A stretch of 39,610 nucleotides of DNA from Lentisphaerae bacterium RIFOXYA12_FULL_48_11 (lineage in GTDB: Bacteria; Verrucomicrobiota; Kiritimatiellia; UBA8416; YA12-FULL-48-11), in the NCBI GenBank assembly GCA_001804885.1, contig MHBM01000181.1, forward strand, positions 1 to 39,610, read 5' to 3'. Every line of letters starts with the position of its first letter. Positions within the stretch are counted from its first letter, which is position 1. Below the pieces are notes generated by a model that searched no databases, was not told the DNA's origin, and was given only the letters and a program-made list of their open reading frames with translations. A program made the translations under genes and the position numbers. This document shows positions 20,092-28,130 of this stretch, in pieces.

Positions 20092-20829
20092 TTGAAGCAC
20101 ATCTTTTTCTTTTCATTTCTTTTAGCGCTTGTTGTCCCATGTGTTCTTTCCAAGCCGGACAGTGAGGGGCTGCCTGCTGGTTCACAATTGCTTGAGGACA
20201 TGAGGGGACAGCTTCCGCGTGAGCCAATCGTGATCAACGGTTCGCTTGAAGTCAGGAAACGCAAGGGTGTTGTTACGCGAACGCTCAATATCGAGATGCG
20301 TTTAGACCTGGGGCATAGTCCTGCAATGGCTAAGTATATTTTGCGGGATGCCCTGGGGAAGGATCTTGAGCAGATGACTGTCATACGAAGTTCTGCCGGT
20401 TCTGCACGTTTTGAATATGCTGCTGGTAATCCTCTTGTTCCTGCCAAGGTGCCGGATTTGTACAAGCCATTCCAGGATACTGATGTGAGCTGGATGGAAC
20501 TGACTCTTTCATTTCTCTGGTGGCCGGGCGGAAAAACGCTGAAGGCAGAGACTCTCAGGGGGCAGAGTTGTTTTATAGTGGAAGTTGATGCTCCTCCCGG
20601 GGAGACGGGTCAGTATAAGAAAGTCCGTCTCTGGATAGACGAGAAGTTACACATGGTATTGCAGGCTGAAGGTTATGATGCCGGGGGAGAACTGGTGCGA
20701 CGCCTTTTTATGAAAAGTTTCAAAAAGATTGAAGACAGATGGATGGTCAAGGACATGGATATACAGTGTTTTCCTTCTGAGCACCGCACGAACCTTCGTG
20801 TTGAGACAATGCGCGTTGAGAAGAACTGA
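20092..20829 (+). CDS. Exported LolA/RseB-like outer-membrane lipoprotein-sorting-type protein
   Basis: This 245-aa protein has a clear signal peptide (HIFFFSFLLALVVPCVLS, residues 3-20). The mature part contains alternating beta-strand patterns with RTLNIEMRLDLG, a central VSWMELTLSFLWWPGG segment and LRGQSCFIVEVDAPP, followed by YKKVRLWIDEKLHMVLQAEGYDAGGELVRRLFMKSFKKIEDRWMVKDMDI. The last block closely resembles the DUF4292/LolA-superfamily half-barrel. Such proteins bind lipids or lipoproteins in the periplasm, so a role in outer-membrane biogenesis is likely but not proved. The start is TTG 20092, with AGGAGT overlapping the stop codon of the preceding gene at a spacing of about 9, so the two are probably co-transcribed and coupled. 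Confidence 0.65.
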   Translation: MKHIFFFSFLLALVVPCVLSKPDSEGLPAGSQLLEDMRGQLPREPIVINGSLEVRKRKGVVTRTLNIEMRLDLGHSPAMAKYILRDALGKDLEQMTVIRSSAGSARFEYAAGNPLVPAKVPDLYKPFQDTDVSWMELTLSFLWWPGGKTLKAETLRGQSCFIVEVDAPPGETGQYKKVRLWIDEKLHMVLQAEGYDAGGELVRRLFMKSFKKIEDRWMVKDMDIQCFPSEHRTNLRVETMRVEKN

Positions 20830-20969
20830 TCCTGCCTGTTGTAGTGGTTATCCTTACATTCCTTATCGGGGCAAACCTTACATGAAAAATCAGGGTTTGG
20901 CCTGACATTCTTCCCGCCTGTTATGTGATACATTCCTGCCGGTTTTTAAAGCAAAACTGGAATTATTGC

Positions 20970-21500
20970 ATGATGAAAAAGGAAGTCATTGATAAAATGA
21001 TAAATCCGGGTGCCTTCTGCCCGAGCTGTGAACGATTCATAGGGCCGGCGGATGTCTGTCCGTATTGCGAATGTGATTCTGCGAGAAAACCTGTTTTCAG
21101 ATTTATGATTTATGGTTCCGCTCTCCTGGCTGTTGTCGGGCTGTTCTTCCTGTATTTGATGGCGGTACACAGCGACGTTCCGCTGGTGAGAATTTCGGAA
21201 ATCACGCCGATGATGAATTTCGGGTTGGTGAGGATAAGTGGTGTTGTGGAGAAAGATGCATTTGTCAGAAAGAAGAAAGGGATTGTGGAGTCTTTGTCTT
21301 TCCTGGTTGATGATGGTTCGGGCCAGTTGAGAGTGGTTGCATATGGCCAGGTTGCCGGTAACCTTTTTAATGAACACCTTGTTCCGCATGGGAAGATGTC
21401 CGTGGAAGTGACTGGAAGTCTTAATTTTTCGGCGGATGGGAATTCAAAGCTGGTGTTGCGAAAGGCGGAAGAATTAAAGATGGGGGCTGGGAAGAGGTAA
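20970..21500 (+). CDS. Zinc-ribbon membrane protein with OB-fold domain
   Basis: This 176-aa protein has an N-terminal zinc ribbon (CPSC near residues 13-16, CPYC near 28-31), a membrane helix (FRFMIYGSALLAVVGLFFLYLM), and an external part of about 110 residues. That part (VRISGVVEKDAFVRKKKGIVESLSFLVDDGSGQLRVVAYG, then VEVTGSLNFSADGNSKLVLRKAEEL) has the strand pattern and VxGxV...DGSGxLxV signature of an OB-fold of the nucleic-acid-binding (tRNA-anti/DUF4131-like) kind. ATG 20970 and ATG 20973 are adjacent; a GTG at 20925 is in frame but lacks a Shine-Dalgarno. No function can be given; an envelope OB-fold need not bind nucleic acid. Confidence 0.65.
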   Translation: MMKKEVIDKMINPGAFCPSCERFIGPADVCPYCECDSARKPVFRFMIYGSALLAVVGLFFLYLMAVHSDVPLVRISEITPMMNFGLVRISGVVEKDAFVRKKKGIVESLSFLVDDGSGQLRVVAYGQVAGNLFNEHLVPHGKMSVEVTGSLNFSADGNSKLVLRKAEELKMGAGKR

Positions 21501-21549
21501 GAAAGGTACAGAGGCATCGAGTCAGGAAAGGTATTGGTTTTTCCGGAAA

Positions 21550-22860
21550 ATGATTTATACGATAATAATTTATGCAGCAGCTGGTTCGGTAGTCTCGTCG
21601 ATCCTTGCCTGTATTCCCGGCTTACACGTGTACAACGTCATGGGGTTGCTATTGCTCTCCGGTTGCATGCCTGGCTGTCCGGAAATTATAGTGCCGTTGT
21701 TTACGGGTATGATTGTGGGCTATGCCGTAATGAGCACCTTGCCGTCTGTTTTCCTGGCGGCACCTGATGAGAGTGCTCTTTTTATTGTTCTGCCCGGACA
21801 GAAATACCTGATGTGCGGGCGGGGTTATGAGGGTTCTATTATAACGGCCTGCGGGAGTATGGCGGGTTTGTTTCTCTTATTACTGCTGGCCGCTCCTTTG
21901 GCGCCGGCACTGCTTTCGGTAGCGCACACCGTGTTTCAACCACATCTGCACTGGATTCTCTGGTGTGTTATCTGCTTTATGCTGATGTCGGAATGGCCAA
22001 AAGGTGGAGTTTTAGGAGATGGCGGCTTTGCCAAGTTTATTGATGGGTGGAAAGCGACAGGAGCCGGGCTTGTTACATTTTTTCTTTCAGGACTGTTAGG
22101 GTTTATTCTTCTATACCGATCGCCTATACCTTCCACCGTGGCATTTCAAAACATCATGCCTGCGTTTGTGGGTTTGTTCACATTGCCATGGCTTTTGCTT
22201 AATATTGTCAGCGGCGTATCAATTCCTGATCAAAAAATTGATTCCAGATCGAATTTGGGTGCTGTGTCATTCTTGCGCGGTGTGTTTGCCGGCGGGTTGG
22301 GGGGCGGATTTGCGGCCTTTTTTCCTGTAGTCAGCGGAGGGGTGGGAGGGTTTCTCTCTGGTCATGCCACGGCGCTTCGTGACGACAAGGCTTTCCTGGT
22401 TTCTCAGGGAGTCTCGAAGCTGGTTTACTACGCAGGAGGATTTCTTCTTCTTTTTGTTCCGGGTTTGGGGATTGGGCGTGGTGGTGGCAGCTGGCTCATG
22501 CGTGGAATATACGTGCCTGGTTCGTATCATGATTACTACCTGGCGATGGCATCAATGGCAATTGCAGGAGCTGTTTCTTTGCTCATGGTGGGACCGCTTT
22601 CCTGGGGGATGATAAAGCTCATCGGGAAAAGCAGCTTCAGGTTCCTGTCGTTTGTTTCACTGCTGTTGGTTTTTGTGATTGTTTTTGCAGTTACTGGATG
22701 GCGTGGTGAATTTGTGATGCTAGTGGCTGCCGGAATAGGTTTAATTCCTGTCCTGCTTGGTTCACGGAGAATGAATTGCCTCGGAGTGATACTACTTCCG
22801 ATGGCATGTAATATGTCGGGTTGTGGTGCAAAGGTGGCCGGATGGATGGGTTTGCTTTGA
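21550..22860 (+). CDS. TctA/DUF112-like membrane permease
   Basis: This 436-aa protein is almost wholly hydrophobic, with about 11-12 helices. Two similar glycine- and proline-rich loops occur, GSVVSSILACIPGLHVYNVMGLLLLSG near the N-terminus and GGFAAFFPVVSGGVGGFLSGHATAL in the middle, the pseudo-duplicated signature of the TctA family. The histidine-containing PGLH form is more like the archaeal-type DUF112 branch than the TctA of citrate transporters. No TctB or periplasmic TctC partner is nearby, so it should not be called a tripartite tricarboxylate transporter; substrate is unknown. ATG 21550 follows CCGGAAA. It is followed by the YdjM-like gene after a 37-base gap that holds an inverted repeat. 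Confidence 0.75.
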   Translation: MIYTIIIYAAAGSVVSSILACIPGLHVYNVMGLLLLSGCMPGCPEIIVPLFTGMIVGYAVMSTLPSVFLAAPDESALFIVLPGQKYLMCGRGYEGSIITACGSMAGLFLLLLLAAPLAPALLSVAHTVFQPHLHWILWCVICFMLMSEWPKGGVLGDGGFAKFIDGWKATGAGLVTFFLSGLLGFILLYRSPIPSTVAFQNIMPAFVGLFTLPWLLLNIVSGVSIPDQKIDSRSNLGAVSFLRGVFAGGLGGGFAAFFPVVSGGVGGFLSGHATALRDDKAFLVSQGVSKLVYYAGGFLLLFVPGLGIGRGGGSWLMRGIYVPGSYHDYYLAMASMAIAGAVSLLMVGPLSWGMIKLIGKSSFRFLSFVSLLLVFVIVFAVTGWRGEFVMLVAAGIGLIPVLLGSRRMNCLGVILLPMACNMSGCGAKVAGWMGLL

Positions 22861-22868
22861 ATAAGATG

Positions 22869-22885
22869 ACCGCAGAATCTGCGGT
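22869..22885. repeat. Perfect inverted repeat between two membrane-protein genes
   Basis: ACCGCAGA and TCTGCGGT flank a single A, an 8-bp-arm palindrome located 9 bases after the permease stop and 12 bases before the next ATG. The loop is too tight for a strong terminator and there is no T run, so a protein-binding site or a translation-affecting hairpin is possible. Confidence 0.5.
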
Positions 22886-22897
22886 TCCATATATTTT

Positions 22898-23860
22898 ATG
22901 AAGGGGATTGCACATTTTTCTGTAGGGGTTGCGCTGGCGTCGTTTTTCCAGTCGGCGGTGAAGGCCGGCGCCGACGGCAGTCCTATGTATTTCATACTTG
23001 GCGGGGTTTTTGGACTCCTGCCTGACACGCTGGATTTCAAGTTTTACAAGTTTTTCTACAGGTACGATATTATTGTTACTCCGGATCCTCTTGATCCGGA
23101 CCCGCAGATGATTGCGGATGGCGTTGCAATGGCTGTAAACAACTCTTTTGTTGATAAGAAACCGGTGCGGATCAAGCTCAACACCATCCGGATGGGAAGT
23201 GACCTGTGGCGGCAGTATAGTGTGAAATTTGATATTCCATGCCGCAAGGTTGTTGTGTCGGTCGGACCTGTTGTGCGGACGGATCAATCGGTCGTGGAGG
23301 AATATTCATGCAAAAAAAAGGAAGCACACTCTGGGCTTTTATGTGGTGTTAAGCCTGACTACGAGACGGAGACGGTTGCGGATATACTTGATGGTCCATC
23401 TTTCCTGATGAAGCCGACGGCGGATAAAAGGGTGGTGCCGATTTTTATTCCGTGGCATCGTGAATGGAGCCACAGCCTCGTGATTGGATTGCTGTTTGCC
23501 CTGGCCGGTACGGTAGTTTGGGATGTCCTGGCCGGTATGATAATATTTGGCGCGTTCGCGGCACACATACTGGTTGATCAGCTGGGTTTTCTCGGGAGCT
23601 GTCTGCTCTATCCTTTTCGTGCGTCATTGCGGACTGGGGGAATGAAACTGATTCATTCTGGTGACATGTTGCCGAATTTTGGGGCAGTCTGGTTTTCCTG
23701 TCTGGCGATCTTCTGGAATCTTTACCGGGCTTTACCTTGGCAGATTGACTCGTTTAATCCTCTTAAGTTGGTCTTTTACGGGGTGTTGTTACCGCTTGTG
23801 GCTATTGTATTGTTGCGACGTTTGCTTTCTGGTCATGCGCGTAGTGGCACGTCTGCTTAG
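22898..23860 (+). CDS. YdjM/DUF457-like membrane-bound metal-dependent hydrolase
   Basis: This 320-aa inner-membrane protein carries the family's metal-ligand pattern: H6 in MKGIAH, PDTLDF at residues 42-47, HREWSHS with H187 and H192, and a later AAHILVDQLG. Relatives (YdjM, DUF457) are called putative metal-dependent hydrolases from these conserved His and Asp residues. YdjM is LexA-regulated in E. coli, but no reaction is known. Unusually, about 110 residues of soluble sequence with duplicated PDPLDPDP acids (roughly residues 55-165) are inserted between the PDxxD motif and the HxxxSHS motif. The start lacks a good Shine-Dalgarno; ATG 22898 is kept because H6 must be included. Confidence 0.75.
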   Translation: MKGIAHFSVGVALASFFQSAVKAGADGSPMYFILGGVFGLLPDTLDFKFYKFFYRYDIIVTPDPLDPDPQMIADGVAMAVNNSFVDKKPVRIKLNTIRMGSDLWRQYSVKFDIPCRKVVVSVGPVVRTDQSVVEEYSCKKKEAHSGLLCGVKPDYETETVADILDGPSFLMKPTADKRVVPIFIPWHREWSHSLVIGLLFALAGTVVWDVLAGMIIFGAFAAHILVDQLGFLGSCLLYPFRASLRTGGMKLIHSGDMLPNFGAVWFSCLAIFWNLYRALPWQIDSFNPLKLVFYGVLLPLVAIVLLRRLLSGHARSGTSA

Positions 23861-23994
23861 GTATGGCCTCCGGAAAGCATTATGGCATGTGGATTGTTAC
23901 TTTGAATCTGCATATGCTCTTTCAGGAGTTCTGATGCTGCAAGGATAAGGCTGTTGCTGTTCTTGAATGTTTTCAGCTCAATTGACATGGCAAT
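23861..23994. other. Convergent intergenic gap without recognisable signals
   Basis: The YdjM-like gene (+) and zwf (-) converge here. I see no hairpin followed by a T run in either direction, so termination may be Rho-dependent. Confidence 0.4.
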
Positions 23995-25455
23995 TTACGA
24001 ATACAGTTTTCTGTCCACAAGTCTTGCCGCTGATGCGGGTCCGATGCTTCCGAAAGGATAAGGTTCGGGTTTTATTTTCAACCTGTCGATTTCATGCAGG
24101 ACCGGGGTGAAGATATCCCATGCTGCAGCAAGTTCGTCTGAACGAATGAAGAGTCCCTTGTCGCCGGTTATAACGTCAAGGAGGAGCCGTTCGTAGGCTT
24201 CTGGTATTTTCGTTGAGAATGCAGACTGATACCTGAGGTTGAGGCTGGTTTCTACGAGAGACAACTGCATTCCAGGCTGTTTGTTGATTATATTGAGAAA
24301 TATCGATTCGTCCGGCTGAATCCGGATATTGAGATCGTTTGTTGGAAGGCATTCGGGCTTATCGCAGAAAATATTGTCCGGAATGCTTCGGAATCGGATC
24401 CTGACCTCGTTTGTTCTGGAGTCCAGTCCTTTGCCTGCGGAGATTATGAATGGAACGCCGTGCCAGCGATCATTGTTGATTTTCAGGACTGCGGCAGCGA
24501 AAGAAGGGGTTGTGGAATTGCCGGGAATGGATTTCTCGTCGAGGTAACCAACATGCTTATTGTTATTGATTTCTCCGGCTGTATACTGACCGAGAACAAT
24601 GTTTTTCATATCTATTGCAGATATTGATTTCAGGACTTTAACCTTTTCGTCACGAATGTGTGTTGCGCTGATGCTTCTGGGTTTTTCCATGGCTACGAGA
24701 GTCAAAATCTGGAGCAGATGGTTCTGGATTACATCGCGGATTATCCCGTATTCATCGAAATAACCGGCGCGGTTTCTGACCCCGATGTCTTCCTTCCAGG
24801 TTATATGAACACTTTCGATAAAATTACGGTTCCAGAGCGGTTCAAATACAAGATTGGCGAAACGGAGAACCATGAGGTTTTGTGTTACTTCTTTGCCGAG
24901 GTAATGGTCGATACGAAAGGTTTGTTCTTCGGAGAAAACCCTGGCCAGTTCGCGTGTAAGCATATCGGAAGATTGACGGTCTTTCCCGAATGGTTTTTCA
25001 ATTACGACCCTGGACCACTGGGGGTTGGACCCGCAGACTACTAGTCCTGCTCCTGCCATTGCCCTTGATGTATCGAGAAATACTGATGGGGGTATTGCCA
25101 GATAAAATATTCGATTTGTATTAAGACCTTGTTCCTGGTTCCGCATAAGTTCATAGAGATCCAGGAAAGACTCTCTCGATTCATAGCTGCCGGGAAGATA
25201 ATAGCAGCGGGACAGAAATTCACTGATTTCAGTCGAACATGATTCAGTGCTGGCATACCGGCAGGTCAGGTGTTCGGCAATACGTCTGCGAAAGTCTTTA
25301 TGGGAAAGGGGGGTCCTGGCAAATCCGAAGATTTTAAATCCGGCAGGAAGAAGCCCCTGGCAGTATATAGAAAACAGGGCTGGAAATATTTTCTTTATTG
25401 CGAGATCGCCTGATGCTCCGATAACCACAAAGCTGATATTAGTGCTTTTGTTCAT
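23995..25455 (-). CDS. zwf: Glucose-6-phosphate 1-dehydrogenase
   Basis: This 486-aa enzyme oxidises glucose 6-phosphate to 6-phosphogluconolactone, making NADPH at the entry of the oxidative pentose phosphate route. The nucleotide-binding GASGDL motif lies at residues 13-18, EKPFG at 153-157, and the substrate/active-site motif RIDHYLGKE at 181-189. The catalytic base is expected in IRDVIQNHLLQ. Length matches the family. The start at 25455 follows AAAGGA by 8 bases, and the first 17 bases overlap the end of the dsbD-like gene, so translation is likely coupled. No 6-phosphogluconolactonase or gnd is in the window. The link to DsbD suggests a reductant-supply role, which is inference. Confidence 0.95.
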   Translation of the reverse strand: MNKSTNISFVVIGASGDLAIKKIFPALFSIYCQGLLPAGFKIFGFARTPLSHKDFRRRIAEHLTCRYASTESCSTEISEFLSRCYYLPGSYESRESFLDLYELMRNQEQGLNTNRIFYLAIPPSVFLDTSRAMAGAGLVVCGSNPQWSRVVIEKPFGKDRQSSDMLTRELARVFSEEQTFRIDHYLGKEVTQNLMVLRFANLVFEPLWNRNFIESVHITWKEDIGVRNRAGYFDEYGIIRDVIQNHLLQILTLVAMEKPRSISATHIRDEKVKVLKSISAIDMKNIVLGQYTAGEINNNKHVGYLDEKSIPGNSTTPSFAAAVLKINNDRWHGVPFIISAGKGLDSRTNEVRIRFRSIPDNIFCDKPECLPTNDLNIRIQPDESIFLNIINKQPGMQLSLVETSLNLRYQSAFSTKIPEAYERLLLDVITGDKGLFIRSDELAAAWDIFTPVLHEIDRLKIKPEPYPFGSIGPASAARLVDRKLYS

Positions 25456-27100
25456 TCTTGTGGTCCTTTTCCCTCTCCGGAACGAGCACAACATAAGTGG
25501 GCAGGCCGAGGCAATTGAAAAATTCCATTACGTGTGTGGTTGCTGGATCTGACAGGTTTTCAGCCCTGAATTTGACTTTTACAAAGTTCTCCAGCTTCTT
25601 CTGAACTTCAGGATCCTTGAAAGTTGTTTCTTCCATTGCGAGGCAGTTCTTGCACCAGCTTGCCCAGAAGTCGATGAGCAGAGGTTTGTTTTCCTTTTCT
25701 GACTGGGTGAGCGCTTCCGGCAGGGAGACAAGCCAGCCATGATTGATGCTTTCCTGTTGGGCAAGTTCGACTTGTGATTTGTTTTCCGGTTGTTGATCCG
25801 AGAAGAGCCGGTAAGAAAGGTGTCCGTAGTATACTGCAAAACCGATTATCACTATTCCGAAAAGATGTTTAACACGTGCCATCCAAAGGCCGGGTTTGGG
25901 AAGAAAAGAAAGTCCTGCACCAAGGAAAGGCCAGGGGAGTCCCATGCCGATACCAAGGAGAAAGGGGAGAAACAAACCTATTGTTGTTCCGTGCTTAAAC
26001 AGGTCGGACGAGATGAGTAGAACCGAAACAACGACCGGTGCGACGCAGGCGCCTGCAAGAAGTGCCGAAACGGAACCCATGACAAGTGCTGTAAATATGT
26101 TTCCTTTAGATCGAGTACTGGTGGGTATGCTGGATTGAAACCGTGAGAAGTCGATAGTAAATATATCAAACATTCCAAGCGCAAGAATAATAAAGACAGC
26201 GGCAATAGCTGCATTAAATACATATGAGGCGTTAAGTGTTCCAAATCGTGAGCCGGTAAGGACAACAAATAATCCCAGCAGCCCATATGTCATGGCAATT
26301 GCGCTGCCATATATGCCACCCAGAACAAAGCCACGGAATCGAGACCCTGCTTCTGTTCCTGCCCCGATTATGGCTATGTTTATGGGAATCATCGGTAGTA
26401 CGCATGGTGTTAGGTTGAGTCCTAGCCCGCCTGCAATTATCAGGAGAACGGCCAGAATGGTGGTCAATGTACTTTGCCTGGAGAACATATCCTTGATTTG
26501 ATCTGTTCTGGTGAAATTTCCCTTTAGGGATGTATCCAGGAATATCGTGAATTCTTCAGCACGAATATAGCCTTCTTTTCTTCCGGTTAAGCGGAAGCCG
26601 GATGTCATTCTTTTCAAATCAGCGTTTTTATCGACGGAATGCGGTTGCGTTATCTTTTGGAGGTTTCCGGTGTCGTGGCCGGAAAATGAAAGGTTTGTTT
26701 TGACGGGGAAGAAGCAGACTTGGTCGCTACACCCCTGGTATTCGACAGTCAGTTCCGGTGTGGTTTGTGACGCGGTCGGTACGATAAACAGCATGGTGAA
26801 ATTATTTGTGTAAACGTCTCTGTCGGTATCGCTGAATTTATCGTGTTTTCTGTATGGCTTGGGCTTTTCCTGGGCTGTCAGAATGGATCCGTTTACAGTC
26901 GTTACTGTTATCAAGTCTGCGTACAGGTAATGATTTGCCGGGACAGAGAACGACAGGGCGATGACTTGCTGGCTTCCGTCTGTTTTACGGATGTGGCCTG
27001 ATAGCGGAAATGGGTTCTGTCCGATGACTGCGCTGGTTTGTTCTGGAATAATGAATGCTGCCACAATATACAGGATGCTCAGAACAAGTTTTGAGTTCAT
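25439..27100 (-). CDS. dsbD: Thiol:disulfide interchange protein DsbD
   Basis: This 553-aa membrane protein passes electrons from cytoplasmic thioredoxin to periplasmic thiol proteins. A signal peptide is followed by the alpha domain (about residues 30-140) with C124 and C129 in YQGCSDQVCFFP; the two are five residues apart, one fewer than in the usual GCxxxGxCYPP form. The membrane beta domain has about eight helices with LTPCVLPMIPINI and GACVAPVVV carrying its two cysteines. The C-terminal gamma thioredoxin domain has DFWASWCKNC with C483 and C486. All six redox cysteines are therefore present. It overlaps zwf downstream and follows the Cys-rich 122-aa gene by 3 bases, so the three likely share one transcript. 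Confidence 0.92.
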   Translation of the reverse strand: MNSKLVLSILYIVAAFIIPEQTSAVIGQNPFPLSGHIRKTDGSQQVIALSFSVPANHYLYADLITVTTVNGSILTAQEKPKPYRKHDKFSDTDRDVYTNNFTMLFIVPTASQTTPELTVEYQGCSDQVCFFPVKTNLSFSGHDTGNLQKITQPHSVDKNADLKRMTSGFRLTGRKEGYIRAEEFTIFLDTSLKGNFTRTDQIKDMFSRQSTLTTILAVLLIIAGGLGLNLTPCVLPMIPINIAIIGAGTEAGSRFRGFVLGGIYGSAIAMTYGLLGLFVVLTGSRFGTLNASYVFNAAIAAVFIILALGMFDIFTIDFSRFQSSIPTSTRSKGNIFTALVMGSVSALLAGACVAPVVVSVLLISSDLFKHGTTIGLFLPFLLGIGMGLPWPFLGAGLSFLPKPGLWMARVKHLFGIVIIGFAVYYGHLSYRLFSDQQPENKSQVELAQQESINHGWLVSLPEALTQSEKENKPLLIDFWASWCKNCLAMEETTFKDPEVQKKLENFVKVKFRAENLSDPATTHVMEFFNCLGLPTYVVLVPEREKDHKNEQKH

Positions 27101-27103
27101 TTT

Positions 27104-27472
27104 TCAAGATGCTTTTTTATAGGGATCTTTAGGCCAATGTTTTACAACCTGGAGAATGTCCCTTACATAGGCGCACTCGCATTTATTGAAACAGGGGTCT
27201 AGAGAACTTGATGATTTACAGTAATCAGGACACTCCTTGGTTCCTGTCATTCTTTCTTCAAATATAGGTCCGTTGTGCATGTCGGAGAACTTGCCGGCTT
27301 CTATGGCCAGAGAAGTTCCGCAGTCGGGAGTGTCATGGTTGAATAGGAAATAGCCTGCAACAAGGTCGCTAAAATTAGCCTGATATCCCACCAGCGAGAG
27401 CATAGGGTCGGATAGGAATGTCGTTCTGTCCGGCCACATGTAGTGACAATTTGGACATTCTTTGAAGGACAT
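27104..27472 (-). CDS. Conserved Cys-rich small protein, function unknown
   Basis: This 122-aa cytoplasmic protein has no signal peptide and eight cysteines: C6 and C9 (ECPNCHYMW), C51, C81 and C85 (ECPDYC), C94, C98 and C100 (DPCFNKCEC). The spacing suggests one or more zinc sites, or possibly an iron-sulfur cluster; neither can be proved by eye. Central parts (DPMLSLVGYQANFSDLVAGYFLFNH, then GPIFEERMTGTKECPDYC) look well structured. A GGGGAG run sits about 8 bases before ATG 27472. It lies between rubrerythrin and dsbD, so I infer a redox-related job, but I do not recognise the family by name. Confidence 0.75.
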   Translation of the reverse strand: MSFKECPNCHYMWPDRTTFLSDPMLSLVGYQANFSDLVAGYFLFNHDTPDCGTSLAIEAGKFSDMHNGPIFEERMTGTKECPDYCKSSSSLDPCFNKCECAYVRDILQVVKHWPKDPYKKAS

Positions 27473-27510
27473 TTCTCAGTCTCCCCTTTGGTCTTTCATG
27501 TCAGTTTACA

Positions 27511-27541
27511 GGTCTCTGCCGGAACATGGTTCCGGCAGACC
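27511..27541 (-). terminator. Strong hairpin after the rubrerythrin gene
   Basis: CTGCCGGAAC (27516-27525) and GTTCCGGCAG (27529-27538) form a perfect 10-bp stem with a 3-base loop, extended by GGT/ACC across a small bulge. On the minus strand it lies 13 bases after the rubrerythrin stop. No T run follows it, so it may be a partial terminator or an mRNA-stabilising 3' hairpin that lowers expression of the genes downstream. Confidence 0.55.
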
Positions 27542-27553
27542 AATATATTGCAA

Positions 27554-28129
27554 TTACCAGTTTTCGCCAAGAACTTCGAAGTATGCCTTGGGATGTGCGC
27601 ATGCCGGGCAGTTATCAGGGGCTTCATTTCCTGAGTGTATATAACCGCAATTACGGCAACGCCAGGATATGGTCTTATCTTTCTTAAAGACCTTTCCGTT
27701 TTCTATATTCTTGGCCAGATCTGTGTAACGTTTTTCATGCTGCTTCTCAGCTATAGAGACGGCTTCGAAAACGTTCGCTATTTCATCAAACCCCTCGCTC
27801 TTTGCCAGTTTGGCAAAGTTGGGATACATATCTGTCCATTCATGCTTTTCTCCTTCTGCCGCTGCCTTCAGGTTTTCCAGAGTTGTTCCTATAACTCCAG
27901 CTGGGAAAGAGGCGGTTATTTCTGCTGTTCCACCTTCGAGAAACTTGAAGAACCTTTTCGCGTGTTCACTTTCCTGATCAGATGTTTCAGCGAAAATTGC
28001 AGCTATCTGTTCGTAACCTTCCTTTTTGGCCTTTCCGGCAAAGTAGGTATACCTGTTGCGTGCCTGTGACTCGCCTGCGAAAGATGCCATCAGCGCTTTT
28101 TCCGTTTTTGTTCCTTTTAACTGCTTCAT
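27554..28129 (-). CDS. rbr: Rubrerythrin
   Basis: This 191-aa protein reduces hydrogen peroxide at a diiron centre in anaerobes, taking electrons through a rubredoxin-like site. Diiron ligands are visible: E20, E53 and H56 (ESEH), E94, E97, and E128 with H131 (EKQH). The C-terminal rubredoxin domain has C158, C161, C174 and C177 (CRNCGYIH and CPACAHP). Length and order match Desulfovibrio rubrerythrin. Its start lies one base after the stop of the PTS enzyme I gene, and its Shine-Dalgarno (AAAGGAG) lies within that gene's end, so the two are co-translated. Conserved residues all look intact. Confidence 0.96.
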   Translation of the reverse strand: MKQLKGTKTEKALMASFAGESQARNRYTYFAGKAKKEGYEQIAAIFAETSDQESEHAKRFFKFLEGGTAEITASFPAGVIGTTLENLKAAAEGEKHEWTDMYPNFAKLAKSEGFDEIANVFEAVSIAEKQHEKRYTDLAKNIENGKVFKKDKTISWRCRNCGYIHSGNEAPDNCPACAHPKAYFEVLGENW

Positions 28130-28130
28130 T

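Noticed and set aside
20871-20931. Hairpin CAAACC/GGTTTG before the zinc-ribbon/OB-fold gene
   Set aside because: Six-bp arms with a 16-base loop are too weak to call.
21550-22860. Tripartite tricarboxylate transporter operon
   Set aside because: No TctB or periplasmic TctC gene is adjacent and the loop motif is of the DUF112 type, so only the permease-like family is claimed.
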